From Chaetomidium leptoderma (lineage: Eukaryota; Ascomycota; Sordariomycetes; Sordariales; Chaetomiaceae), in assembly GCA_033296705.1 (NCBI GenBank), contig MU856840.1, positions 241,605 through 305,604 of the forward strand: 64,000 bases of DNA, in the 5' to 3' direction. The notes under the pieces are model-generated. The model was given only the letters and a program-made list of their open reading frames with translations, had not been told where the DNA came from and did no database searches. Within the stretch, counting starts at the first letter, position 1, and each line of letters opens with the position of its first letter. Made by a program: the position numbers and the translations under genes. Shown one piece after another: positions 42,774 to 50,908 of the stretch.

Positions 42774-43620
42774 ATGCAGAACGGCATGCGCCTCTTCTCC
42801 CGTGCCGCTTGGTCCCTCGTTGCCTGGCTGTCTTGCCTGGGACGGGGGACTATCGTCGACGCTGCCGCCGGGGGTATACTGGAGTTCGACGTGGTTTTCC
42901 CACGCAACGAGACATATGCGCCCACGGACTCGCTGCCCGTCGTCTTCGCTTTCCAGAACGCCGAGCTCGCGCAATACCTCATCCCTCAGATTTCGTACAC
43001 GATACACAACCAGTCCAACCTCTTGGGCAACGACAGCGTTAGCGGTCTCCGCGACCTCACATGGGCCAACTGGTCCAGCCACGAGCCCTACTTTTCCTCG
43101 GCCTCCCTCCAAAACTCGAATAGGTTTGCAACCGAGGGCAGCTGGCGGCTAACCTGGAGGCTGTACTGGGAAAGTTGCGACGAGGGCTCGTTGGGGTCGG
43201 TTGGACGGCCTGTCACGTTCGGCGAGGTGAACTCGACGGGATGGTCTGTCGACTTCACCCTCAAGGCGGGCGGCCAGCCGGTGGATCTCGTCCACGGTTG
43301 CTGCCACGGCCAACGACAAGACCTGCCCCGAGGAACTCGGCGTCGCCATCAACGTTACGGGCACGACCTTCAATGTTTCCGGTGGTACGTGTATGGTGGT
43401 CCCATCCGTCACCCCGACCACGACGCCAAACCCGTGCCTGGTAAAGGTCGACTCTGCCGCGGCCGCGAGCATGTCTGCAGCCTGGCATGACACGCTGTGC
43501 CAGTCCTCCGACAAGCCGGCCGACTGTTCGTCGACAGAGAGTACCGGCCAAAGGCTGGCCGTTGCTGGCACGGCGTGCTTGGCAGCCGCATTTGGAGCCC
43601 TTGGTTTCCTTCTGGCGTGA
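42774..43620 (+). pseudogene. Secreted, GPI-anchor-like protein (DUF7136-like) with frameshift
   Basis: The ATG at 42774 gives a signal peptide (RLFSRAAWSLVAWLSCLG), then GGILEFDVVFPRNETYAPT and LPVVFAFQNAELAQYLIP, many N-glycosylation sites and a conserved-looking Cys. Near 43290 the protein-like reading moves by one base: frame 1 ends sensibly at GGQPVDLV, and frame 2 takes over with AATANDKTCPEELGVAINV through to a C-terminal hydrophobic tail (AGTACLAAAFGALGFLLA) suited to GPI anchoring. No intron can fit. A CCACG repeat pair flanks the spot, so a small insertion is likely. It resembles a fungal surface-protein family of unknown function. It could be a real gene with a sequencing error. 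Confidence 0.65.
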
Positions 43621-43849
43621 ATTTTCATGCATGGTGTTGGCTAAGGTACTCTTGTCATTTCTTCCGCCTCTTTCGATAGGTACATACCTTCTGTACCTCC
43701 AGTCCGGCGAACCCTTTCAGAGTTGGGGAGGAAACACGATCTTGATGAAGCGGAGATGCTCGAGGCAACCGGCGGGGGCGACTTCCCGGAGAAACAGGCT
43801 CGCGGCGCGGCGCGGCGGACCAAAAGCTTTCAGAGACCTACATGCAGCC

Positions 43850-44725
43850 CTACTCCCTAGCTGTTGTCGACTCAGACTTTGTCCCCACAGCCCTTAGCCT
43901 CGCCGCGGCGAGCAATTTCTCCAGCCAAACCAGGTTCCTCCGATTCACAACAGTTCCAGCCTCGTCCTTGGTCCAGTAATCAAGCGTGTAAGCCTCCAGC
44001 GGATCGAACGTCAACCCCGAAGGCTCAGCTTCTCCCTCACGGTATGCCATATACACGCGTGGATCAACCGGCCACCTCTCATCCTCCCCGTCCCCCTTCA
44101 TCATAAGCGGACCTAGCTCCGGATGCAGCGGCTCCACCGGATCCCATATAAACGGCATCCACTTGAACCCAGCGACCAAAATCAACAACAACCTCCTCTC
44201 CGGGTTCTCCTCGGCGAGCCGATCCACAGCAAGCCGCATCAAATCCCTCCAGGCCGAGCGCGACTTTGCCTTATTCGGCGCCGCCAGCTCAAGCCAAGCA
44301 ACATCCGTCCTCTGCGGGGGGGGCGGCCCGGGGAGCCCGGCGGCGGAGTTGAGGTCGATGAGACCCCAATCATGGGTGAGAAGCTGCACGACGATAGAGC
44401 GGCCCCAGCCGTCCCCCCAGGCGCCCGCGTGCCGGCGCAGCGGGATGCTGTAGAACTTACCGCCGCGGTGCGTAGTATACTGGGGAAAGTTGCTGTCGAG
44501 GATACCGTCCCAGCTGGCGATCACCGAGTCCATGCCGTGGTAGGTATCGGGCGCGCCCGCGAGGACACGAATCTCCGAGTCGGCTAGGCCGCCGTTTTCC
44601 CAGAAATGAGGGAGTTCGGGGCGGGCCAGTGGGACTCCATAGGGGCCTAGCATTCTGCACGGGATGTGAGTCGCGTTGCCAATGGTAGTAGAGAGGGGAA
44701 CTAACTCGCGGCTGCTTTCTGCCAT
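43850..44725 (-). CDS. Uncharacterised fungal protein
   Basis: A single open frame of 291 residues from an ATG at 44725 (MAESSRELV). It has no signal peptide, membrane segment or domain that I recognise. It is rich in Trp and Pro, with motifs such as DSVIASWDGILDSNFPQY, FYSIPLRRHAGAWGDGWG, LLLILVAGFKWMPFIWDP and YTLDYWTKDEAGTVVNRRN. Even composition, a sensible length and a long unbroken frame support a real gene. It is convergent with the frameshifted secreted-protein gene and divergent from the ankyrin locus. No function is assigned. Confidence 0.7.
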   Translation of the reverse strand: MAESSRELVPLSTTIGNATHIPCRMLGPYGVPLARPELPHFWENGGLADSEIRVLAGAPDTYHGMDSVIASWDGILDSNFPQYTTHRGGKFYSIPLRRHAGAWGDGWGRSIVVQLLTHDWGLIDLNSAAGLPGPPPPQRTDVAWLELAAPNKAKSRSAWRDLMRLAVDRLAEENPERRLLLILVAGFKWMPFIWDPVEPLHPELGPLMMKGDGEDERWPVDPRVYMAYREGEAEPSGLTFDPLEAYTLDYWTKDEAGTVVNRRNLVWLEKLLAAARLRAVGTKSESTTARE

Positions 44726-45081
44726 CTCGGACTACGAGGCCGTCTTGGAAAAGAGGATGGCGGTGGTTTTGTGTGGTGTTGAGGTTTGTATGAGAAAGTG
44801 AGAAAGCGGGGCGAGTTGTCATTTATCTCCAGGCAGCAATTGCATACCTAGGTACCTAGTATACACTGGAATGATTGGCTCGTTCTTGTTGGTTGGTTGA
44901 TCCTGGGCGCTGTGTAGCTGTCCAACCAAAAGACAACCTGGAAGTTCTAAAGCCGTTCCCAAGTTTCTCATTGCAACATTGAACAACCATCCCTCAGCAT
45001 TGCTACTTACACAGCTTTCATCGCGAGACTACCGAGTCTTTTAGCGGGATTTGGCCAGTCTGCTCGCGTACGACGACCAAT
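44726..45081. other. Divergent spacer before the ankyrin locus
   Basis: A 356 bp stretch between two divergent genes, more AT-rich than its neighbours and presumably carrying both promoters. It contains TACCTAGGTACC-type short palindromes near 44848. No gene is seen. Confidence 0.5.
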
Positions 45082-46725
45082 ATGGCCTCGGAAGCGGTGC
45101 GCAAGTGGCTGGAGATGGAAGGATACAGCAATCAGGATCGCCTCGGCTGGGATGTCAACGAATATCTGGTACGTGCGGCCGCGCTGGGCTATCAAGACGT
45201 CGTCGAGGTGTTGCTTGCGGACCATCCGGCGGAGGCCGATGCAACACGGCAGAACGAGGACGGGAGCACCGCGCTGCATGTGGTAGCCGCGGCCGGGAAT
45301 CTAAGTTTTGTAGCGTTCTTTCTGGAGACTGGCGCCGTCGACGATGTGGAAGTCTTGGACGGAGACGGGCGGACAGCATTGGCTGTTGCCGCTTTGCACG
45401 GTTGTGCCGAGGTTGTCGAGTACTTGCTGAAAGTCGCCAAAGCCGCCGTCGACGCGAGAGACTCGGGCGGGTTGACTCCGCTGCAGCTTGCGGTGGCCGG
45501 TGGTCCAACCCAAAGCCGACCGGTGGAAACAGTGGAAGCCCTGGTTCGAGGCGGGGCCGATATTGAAGATCCGACGCTTGGAGATGGGGCAACTGCAGTC
45601 GCCTTGGCCGCCAGAGCAGACACGGGCGCCATCATCCGGCTTCTCGTCGACGAGCACCAGGCCGACTTGAGCGCGAGGGACCGTCTCGGCCAGACGGCCT
45701 TGTGGACGGCCGCCCGGCATGACCGTTGGAGTGCGGCGCGGCAGCTGCTCAGGAACAACATGGGCAGGACCGAGATAGTGGATGCCAGGTGCGGCGAAGG
45801 AGGCATGACGGCGCTTGCGGTCGCCGTGGAGCAGAATCTCGAGGGCATGGTTCGTCTGCTTCTAGACCACGACGCGGACACATCGGTTACGACCGACGCC
45901 GGGAAAACTCCATTGCATATTGCCGTCAAGTCCAACAACAAGCCAATTGTCCAGCTATTGGTGGATAGGGGTGCCGATTTGACCGCCCAGTTCCGCCAAA
46001 GGACACCCTTGGATGTGGCCAAAAGCAAGGGCTACGAGTCACTGGTCGAGCTGCTGCTGGGAGAACGCCAATTTTCACCGGAAAGGGCCAATTTCGCTTT
46101 TATTTCGGCCGCAGAGAACGGTCGCCTGCTGGAGGCCAAACGGTGGCTCGCCAAGGGCATTGTCGATATAGACCCAGATGGCGTGAGCAGCGGTGGTCAA
46201 TCGCCATTATCTCGGGCGGCAATGAACGGACACAAAACCATTGTGGGTTTGCTCCTTGACCAGGGCGCTGCTGTCAATCGCCGGGACCAGAGCGGGCATA
46301 CGGCCCTTTGGTGGGCATCGTGTGGCGGGCACAAGAAAGTGGTTGCCCATCTGCTCAACCGCGGGGGTGCCGACGCCGATATTCCAGACCACTCCGGCAG
46401 GACTCCGCTCTCAGCAGCCGCACAGAAGGGACACAAAGAGGTCGTGACTCTTCTCTTGGATAATGGTGTCGAGGAGGGCCCAGTAACTTCAGAGCAACCG
46501 GACCACTCGGACTCGGAGGACTCGGAGGACTCGGAAGATCCTGAGGACTCGGAAGATCCTGAGGACTTGGAGGATCCTGAGGACTCGGAGGATCCTGAGG
46601 ACTCTGATGCTTTGTGGACTATGCCTCGGATTACTCGATTGAATCGGAGCACTCTGACGATTTGGAGAAAAGAAATCTACTGGGTGCAGCAGCTCGAGGA
46701 ACGGTACCAGCGGCCAAACGGCTGA
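45082..46725 (+). CDS. Ankyrin-repeat protein (N-terminal part of a broken ankyrin/HET gene?)
   Basis: An open frame of 547 residues from ATG 45082. It has roughly a dozen ankyrin repeats (GSTALHVVAAAGNLSFVAFFL, GRTALAVAALHGCAEVVEYLL, GKTPLHIAVKSNNKPIVQLLV, GHTALWWASCGGHKKVVAHLL), then an acidic Ser/Glu/Asp/Pro tandem repeat at 46500-46610. Past about 46612 the residues no longer look like protein of this type, while the minus-one frame takes over with more ankyrin repeats and a HET domain. The two frames overlap 46614-46725. So this is either a separate ankyrin protein or, more likely, the first half of one large allorecognition-type protein cut by a frame change. Repeats themselves are certain. 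Confidence 0.8.
   Translation: MASEAVRKWLEMEGYSNQDRLGWDVNEYLVRAAALGYQDVVEVLLADHPAEADATRQNEDGSTALHVVAAAGNLSFVAFFLETGAVDDVEVLDGDGRTALAVAALHGCAEVVEYLLKVAKAAVDARDSGGLTPLQLAVAGGPTQSRPVETVEALVRGGADIEDPTLGDGATAVALAARADTGAIIRLLVDEHQADLSARDRLGQTALWTAARHDRWSAARQLLRNNMGRTEIVDARCGEGGMTALAVAVEQNLEGMVRLLLDHDADTSVTTDAGKTPLHIAVKSNNKPIVQLLVDRGADLTAQFRQRTPLDVAKSKGYESLVELLLGERQFSPERANFAFISAAENGRLLEAKRWLAKGIVDIDPDGVSSGGQSPLSRAAMNGHKTIVGLLLDQGAAVNRRDQSGHTALWWASCGGHKKVVAHLLNRGGADADIPDHSGRTPLSAAAQKGHKEVVTLLLDNGVEEGPVTSEQPDHSDSEDSEDSEDPEDSEDPEDLEDPEDSEDPEDSDALWTMPRITRLNRSTLTIWRKEIYWVQQLEERYQRPNG
46500..46610 (+). repeat. Acidic coding tandem repeat (GAGGACTCG/GAAGATCCT units)
   Basis: Units of 9-18 bp built from GAGGAC, TCG and GATCCT encode Ser-Glu-Asp-Pro runs at the end of the first ankyrin frame. 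Its edge coincides with the frame change to the HET-containing frame, so slippage or misassembly here could be the cause. Confidence 0.8.
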
Positions 46726-49505
46726 TTCGAACCGGCGCCGACGTCAACAATCTTTTCGGAAAATATAGTCTCACCCCCTTGCTTTGTGCAGCCCAGGAGG
46801 GTCACGTCGAAATGGTGAAGATTTTAATTGACAATGGGGCCCGCTTGGAGTTGCGTAACGTATGGGGCGAAACCGCGCTATGGAGGGCAGTACGAGAGGG
46901 ACAGAACGAGGCGGCGCGGTTTCTTCTCCAGCGAGGTAGCGACATTGAGGCGTGTTGCCGCCGGAGATTATCGCCGCTGTGCGCAGCAGCAGACAACGGG
47001 CTGGAAAAAATGGTTGAACTGTTACTCGAGGGGGGCGCTAGGGTCGAGTCCAAGGACAGGAAACATCCTAACCCGCTACATCTGGCGGTAAAGAAAGGCC
47101 ATGAGCTGGTTGTGCGCCTTCTACTCCAGAGAGGATCCAATATTGAGCGTGTCGACGATGGCAACTTTACTCCGCTACTCTACACTGCAGGGAAAGGCCG
47201 GAGATCTCTGCTAAAGCTGTTGCTGGAGAAGGGCGCCAATGTATCGGCAGCTGCCCGGGGCTGGTCCGCTCTGTGTTGGGCGGCAGCCGCTGGCCACGAG
47301 GCCGTGCTTGAGCCGCTGATCGCCTTTGGGGCAGACGTGAATCAAGTCACACCGCCAGGCGGGGAGACGCCGCTTTATCTAGCCGCCCACCAGGGCCATG
47401 CCATGGTGGTTAGGATTCTACTAGAACACGGTGCCCGGCTTGATGTACCCAACAGCACTGTAATGTCTGCGCTCTCGGTAGCCCAGGAGAGGGGCCACGA
47501 CGCAGTAGTCAGGCTGCTGTCCCATGCATCCTCTTTGGGCGCCGTCCAGAATCACTGCTCCTCAAGCGCCAGATACCACTACCGCCGGCTCCAGGGAACC
47601 TCATACATTCGCCTCCTTGAACTTCGGCCAGCTTCCACCGACGATGAGATTTTGTCTTTTGACCTTGTCCAGGCAGACCTCGATGCAAAGCCTCGCTACC
47701 AAGCACTCTCGTATGAATGGGGCGAGAAGACAGGATCAATCCCTGTTCAGTGCGGCGACCGCACAGTTCTGGTTACCCCCAACTTGAAGGACGTGCTGAG
47801 GCAAATCCGGTCGAGAGAAGGTCTGGTCGTGACGCTATGGGTCGACGCCGTGTGCATCAACCAGGAGGACCTTCCAGAGCGGAGCCAGCAAGTCGCCATG
47901 ATGGCACGGATATTCAGCGGCGCCGAGGCAGTGATTATGTGGTTAGGGGATGATGCCGGCAACGACCAGTACACGCAAGCTGCCTTTAGGCTTATTGCTG
48001 TGTTTGGGGAAATCTACAAGGTCCTTGCCAAAACGCCAGGCTGGAAATGGAGGAGTACAAAGTTGGGACTCGACAGGGTGCAAACCATTGAATCCCTCTT
48101 GCCAGAGGCACCACTAGACTACAAGGGATTGCTCGGCCTCGGGTACTTGTCCAGCTGCACCTACTTCACCAGGGCTTGGATATTGCAGGAAATGGTGTTG
48201 GCATCACGGGGCGTGGTGATGTTCGGGCGGCACAAGTGCGATTGGAACTTGTTCACGGAGGCTCTCTGGGCGATGCTATTTGGTGATGCTCTCTATAACC
48301 TGACAGTGCAGTTCAGGCCAGACGTCTCTGGCAGCTTGCTATACGAAATCCGAGTCGTGTTTCATCGGAGATATGCTTTAACGCGGATTCTCGAAGTCGC
48401 ATACGAGAACCGGATCAACCCGGGCCATTCATCGACACTAGCGCAGGGGGTGAACGCCATGGTGGACTTCAAGGCTGAAAATCCCCGGGACAAAGTGTAT
48501 GCAGCACTGGGTCTTGTTCGTGACAGCAAAGGCAACCCCGTCAAAACCATCACTCCCGATTACAGCCTCGCGGTGCCGCAAGTCTACACAATGGCTGCCA
48601 GATATCTCATCAAGACAACCCAGAACCTTGCCTTCTGGGCCTACCGCAACCGGCTGTGCGACAAAAGGATTGCCGACCTGCCCTCTTGGGTACCAGACTG
48701 GTCATACATTGCGGCGCCATCCGACGATACCGACTTTCCTTTGAGGCTTAAACCCTGGGAATGGTTACCTGCGTCGGACCTGATCCAGGGAAGAGAGCTG
48801 CGCACCACGGAGAAGGCGCTCCATCTAGATGGGCACCTTTTGGACACGGTTGTCTATGCTCTATCCATCACCGCAGACAAGGATGTATACGACGATATCG
48901 TGCTGCCAATCAAAAACTTCCTGGCCAGTCGAAACACGGACATGTTCGATGCATACCCATGCTTTGCAGCCACGAGACATAACAAGGGAAGAAGGTCGTT
49001 GACGAATCTAGAAGCGCTCTGGACCGTCATCACCTCCACAAATGACCGCGACGCTGCTCTTACTCAGGATGCCGTTTCCTTTCTCGCATGGAGAGCCTTG
49101 ACCGGCGACAGCAGTGGCCAAGCCACCACCACCCTGTCATTACCCCAGCATCTCGCAGGCGTGTTCGATGTGCAGAAATGGGACACCCGGGCTCGGGTGG
49201 AAGACCGCAACACCTTTGACCTCAACATTTACAAAGGCATGGAGAGCAAGTTGCAGTACAGCGCCGACGTCGTCATCACCGAGAAGGGATACTTTGCCAT
49301 CACGGGACCCGCGGTTGCAGAGCCGGGTATGGTGATTGCCGTGTTGGCAGGGGCTGACGCGTTTGGGCTGCTGAAGGAGAAGTGGGAACAGAATGGGGGC
49401 AAATCGTTCTACGAGTATCAGGATCGAGTCTTTTTGAGAGAAGCTTTTGGGAGCTTGGATGATATTGATAAGGGGGCAAAGGTGGAACGGTTGGAGATTA
49501 GATAG
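46614..49505 (+). CDS. Ankyrin-repeat / HET domain protein (C-terminal part)
   Basis: An open frame of 963 residues. It has no ATG at its beginning (the frame opens after a TGA at 46605 and first reads GTG), which argues that translation enters from the upstream ankyrin frame. Ankyrin repeats fill about residues 20-310 (TPLLCAAQEGHVEMVKILI, NPLHLAVKKGHELVVRLLL). A heterokaryon-incompatibility (HET) domain follows from about 360: YQALSYEWGE, LWVDAVCINQEDLPERSQQ, AVIMWLGDD, RAWILQEMVLA. The C-terminal 400 residues include PRDKVYAALGLV and LPSWVPDWSY, usual downstream of HET. HET domains trigger cell death on non-self recognition in fungal hyphae. Having the HET at the C-terminal side of the ankyrins is noteworthy. 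Confidence 0.85.
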   Translation: MDYASDYSIESEHSDDLEKRNLLGAAARGTVPAAKRLIRTGADVNNLFGKYSLTPLLCAAQEGHVEMVKILIDNGARLELRNVWGETALWRAVREGQNEAARFLLQRGSDIEACCRRRLSPLCAAADNGLEKMVELLLEGGARVESKDRKHPNPLHLAVKKGHELVVRLLLQRGSNIERVDDGNFTPLLYTAGKGRRSLLKLLLEKGANVSAAARGWSALCWAAAAGHEAVLEPLIAFGADVNQVTPPGGETPLYLAAHQGHAMVVRILLEHGARLDVPNSTVMSALSVAQERGHDAVVRLLSHASSLGAVQNHCSSSARYHYRRLQGTSYIRLLELRPASTDDEILSFDLVQADLDAKPRYQALSYEWGEKTGSIPVQCGDRTVLVTPNLKDVLRQIRSREGLVVTLWVDAVCINQEDLPERSQQVAMMARIFSGAEAVIMWLGDDAGNDQYTQAAFRLIAVFGEIYKVLAKTPGWKWRSTKLGLDRVQTIESLLPEAPLDYKGLLGLGYLSSCTYFTRAWILQEMVLASRGVVMFGRHKCDWNLFTEALWAMLFGDALYNLTVQFRPDVSGSLLYEIRVVFHRRYALTRILEVAYENRINPGHSSTLAQGVNAMVDFKAENPRDKVYAALGLVRDSKGNPVKTITPDYSLAVPQVYTMAARYLIKTTQNLAFWAYRNRLCDKRIADLPSWVPDWSYIAAPSDDTDFPLRLKPWEWLPASDLIQGRELRTTEKALHLDGHLLDTVVYALSITADKDVYDDIVLPIKNFLASRNTDMFDAYPCFAATRHNKGRRSLTNLEALWTVITSTNDRDAALTQDAVSFLAWRALTGDSSGQATTTLSLPQHLAGVFDVQKWDTRARVEDRNTFDLNIYKGMESKLQYSADVVITEKGYFAITGPAVAEPGMVIAVLAGADAFGLLKEKWEQNGGKSFYEYQDRVFLREAFGSLDDIDKGAKVERLEIR

Positions 49506-49896
49506 AAGAGCTAGGTATGTATTAGTAGCAAAACTGTGTCTCTTTTTGCTCGATTCTTTCACTCTTGTTTTCCGGTACAGTTTTTGCTAGTATCTATACA
49601 AATCGGCCAGTTTCATCTCGTACACATAATCCAACCGTTAACCGAGAAAGAAATACATCCCCTGACTCTTCTCGCCGTTGCTACCGTTAATTATCTCATG
49701 TCCTGGTAATGTAATACCACCAACACCCCCTGAGACTCGGAGAAATAAGGGGCTAACCTTTCCGAATAGGGTTAGGGTTGACCTAGCTCATCTTGTCTCC
49801 TCCGTGACTCACCCTCCTCCCCCCGTCTCTCACCCTGACCATCTTCCTCTTTCAAGCCCTCTCCTCTCACAACCATAGCACAACACTGAACCCACA
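49506..49896. other. Spacer before the RidA gene
   Basis: 391 bp holding the HET gene 3' flank and the promoter of the RidA-family gene, with a CT-rich leader (CACCCTCCTCCCCCCGTCTC) just before the start. No gene is seen. Confidence 0.5.
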
Positions 49897-50467
49897 ATGG
49901 CCTCCCGCAAACTCATCTCCTCCGGCTCGGCCTTCGAGGCCAAGATCGGCTACTCCCGCGCCGTCGTGTCAGGGGACATGGTGTTTGTGTCTGGATGTAC
50001 GGGGTAAGTCAGTCCGTCCCGTCCCCCCTTTCTCTTGGTTGTTCATTTTACTATTGGAGTCCAGAAGTGAGACCGAGTCAAGTAAAAACAAGTCTGACAG
50101 AAAAGGGACAGATATGACTACAAAACGGGCGCCATCTCGGACGACGTGGCTGAGCAGGCCGAGCAGTGCATGCGGAATATTGCGGCGGCGCTGGCTGAGG
50201 CCGGGGCGGGGATGGGGGATGTTGTTAGGGTGCGGTATATCTTGCCGGAGAAGACGGATTTTGAGAAGACGTGGTAGGTTCTGTTAGGCTGGAGTTGTGC
50301 AAGTCAAGGCTGACACACAGCGCAGGCCCATCCTCCAAAAGTGGTTTGGCGACGTCCGCCCGGCGGCGACCATGATTCAGGCCGGGCTGCTGGAGGACGC
50401 GATGAAGATCGAGATTGAGGTGACGGCAAAGAAGGGTGGTGTCTCGGAGGGGCAGACGTTGCTGTGA
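49897..50467 (+). CDS. RidA/YjgF/UK114 family protein
   Basis: Three exons: 49897-50003, 50112-50273, 50326-50467 (136 residues, the usual family size). The introns are GTAAGT...ACAG and GTAGGT...CGCAG. Signature pieces: SRAVVSGDMVFVSGCTG, AEQCMRNIAAALAEAGAGMGDVVRVRYIL, FGDVRPAATMIQAGLL, MKIEIEVTA. The Arg in the VRPAATMIQ segment matches the residue that binds the carboxylate in RidA enzymes, which deaminate reactive enamine/imine intermediates of amino-acid metabolism. Some fungal relatives serve other roles, so the substrate is open. It has no targeting signal. It is codirectional with the HET gene but spaced away from it. Confidence 0.9.
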
Positions 50468-50782
50468 GGAACTCCTTGAAGGAATATCAATGAACAGTAA
50501 GTATCCTGTGTATGCTCTACCGTCCCTCCAAACGCAACAAAAACCACAGCAGCCACCTAGAAGCGCCACATTACAAGCTTCGCTACTCACCAATGACAAA
50601 CAGAAACAGACACCTAGGTATTCGTAACGAACATGAACCGCCGAGAGAGTGACCCAAGCAGAATATCACCCAACAACCAACGCCCAGCCAAGCCAAGCCC
50701 ATATTTTGCTCATCCACTCATTCACTCATCCCCCCTCACAGGTCAATAACCACAACCATCCTCCTCAACCTAACCTTGTAGG
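50468..50782. other. RidA / Kelch convergent spacer
   Basis: 315 bp between two convergent genes. It is CA-rich in the middle. It holds the 3' ends and nothing recognisable as a gene. Confidence 0.5.
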
Positions 50783-50875
50783 TTACACCTGCCCACCCGG
50801 CCCACCCCCCTGCGGCCCAATACCATTAATATCCTCGGAAAAAACACTCCTCCTCAACGGACTCTGCTGCCCCGC

Positions 50876-50908
<33 letters not shown>

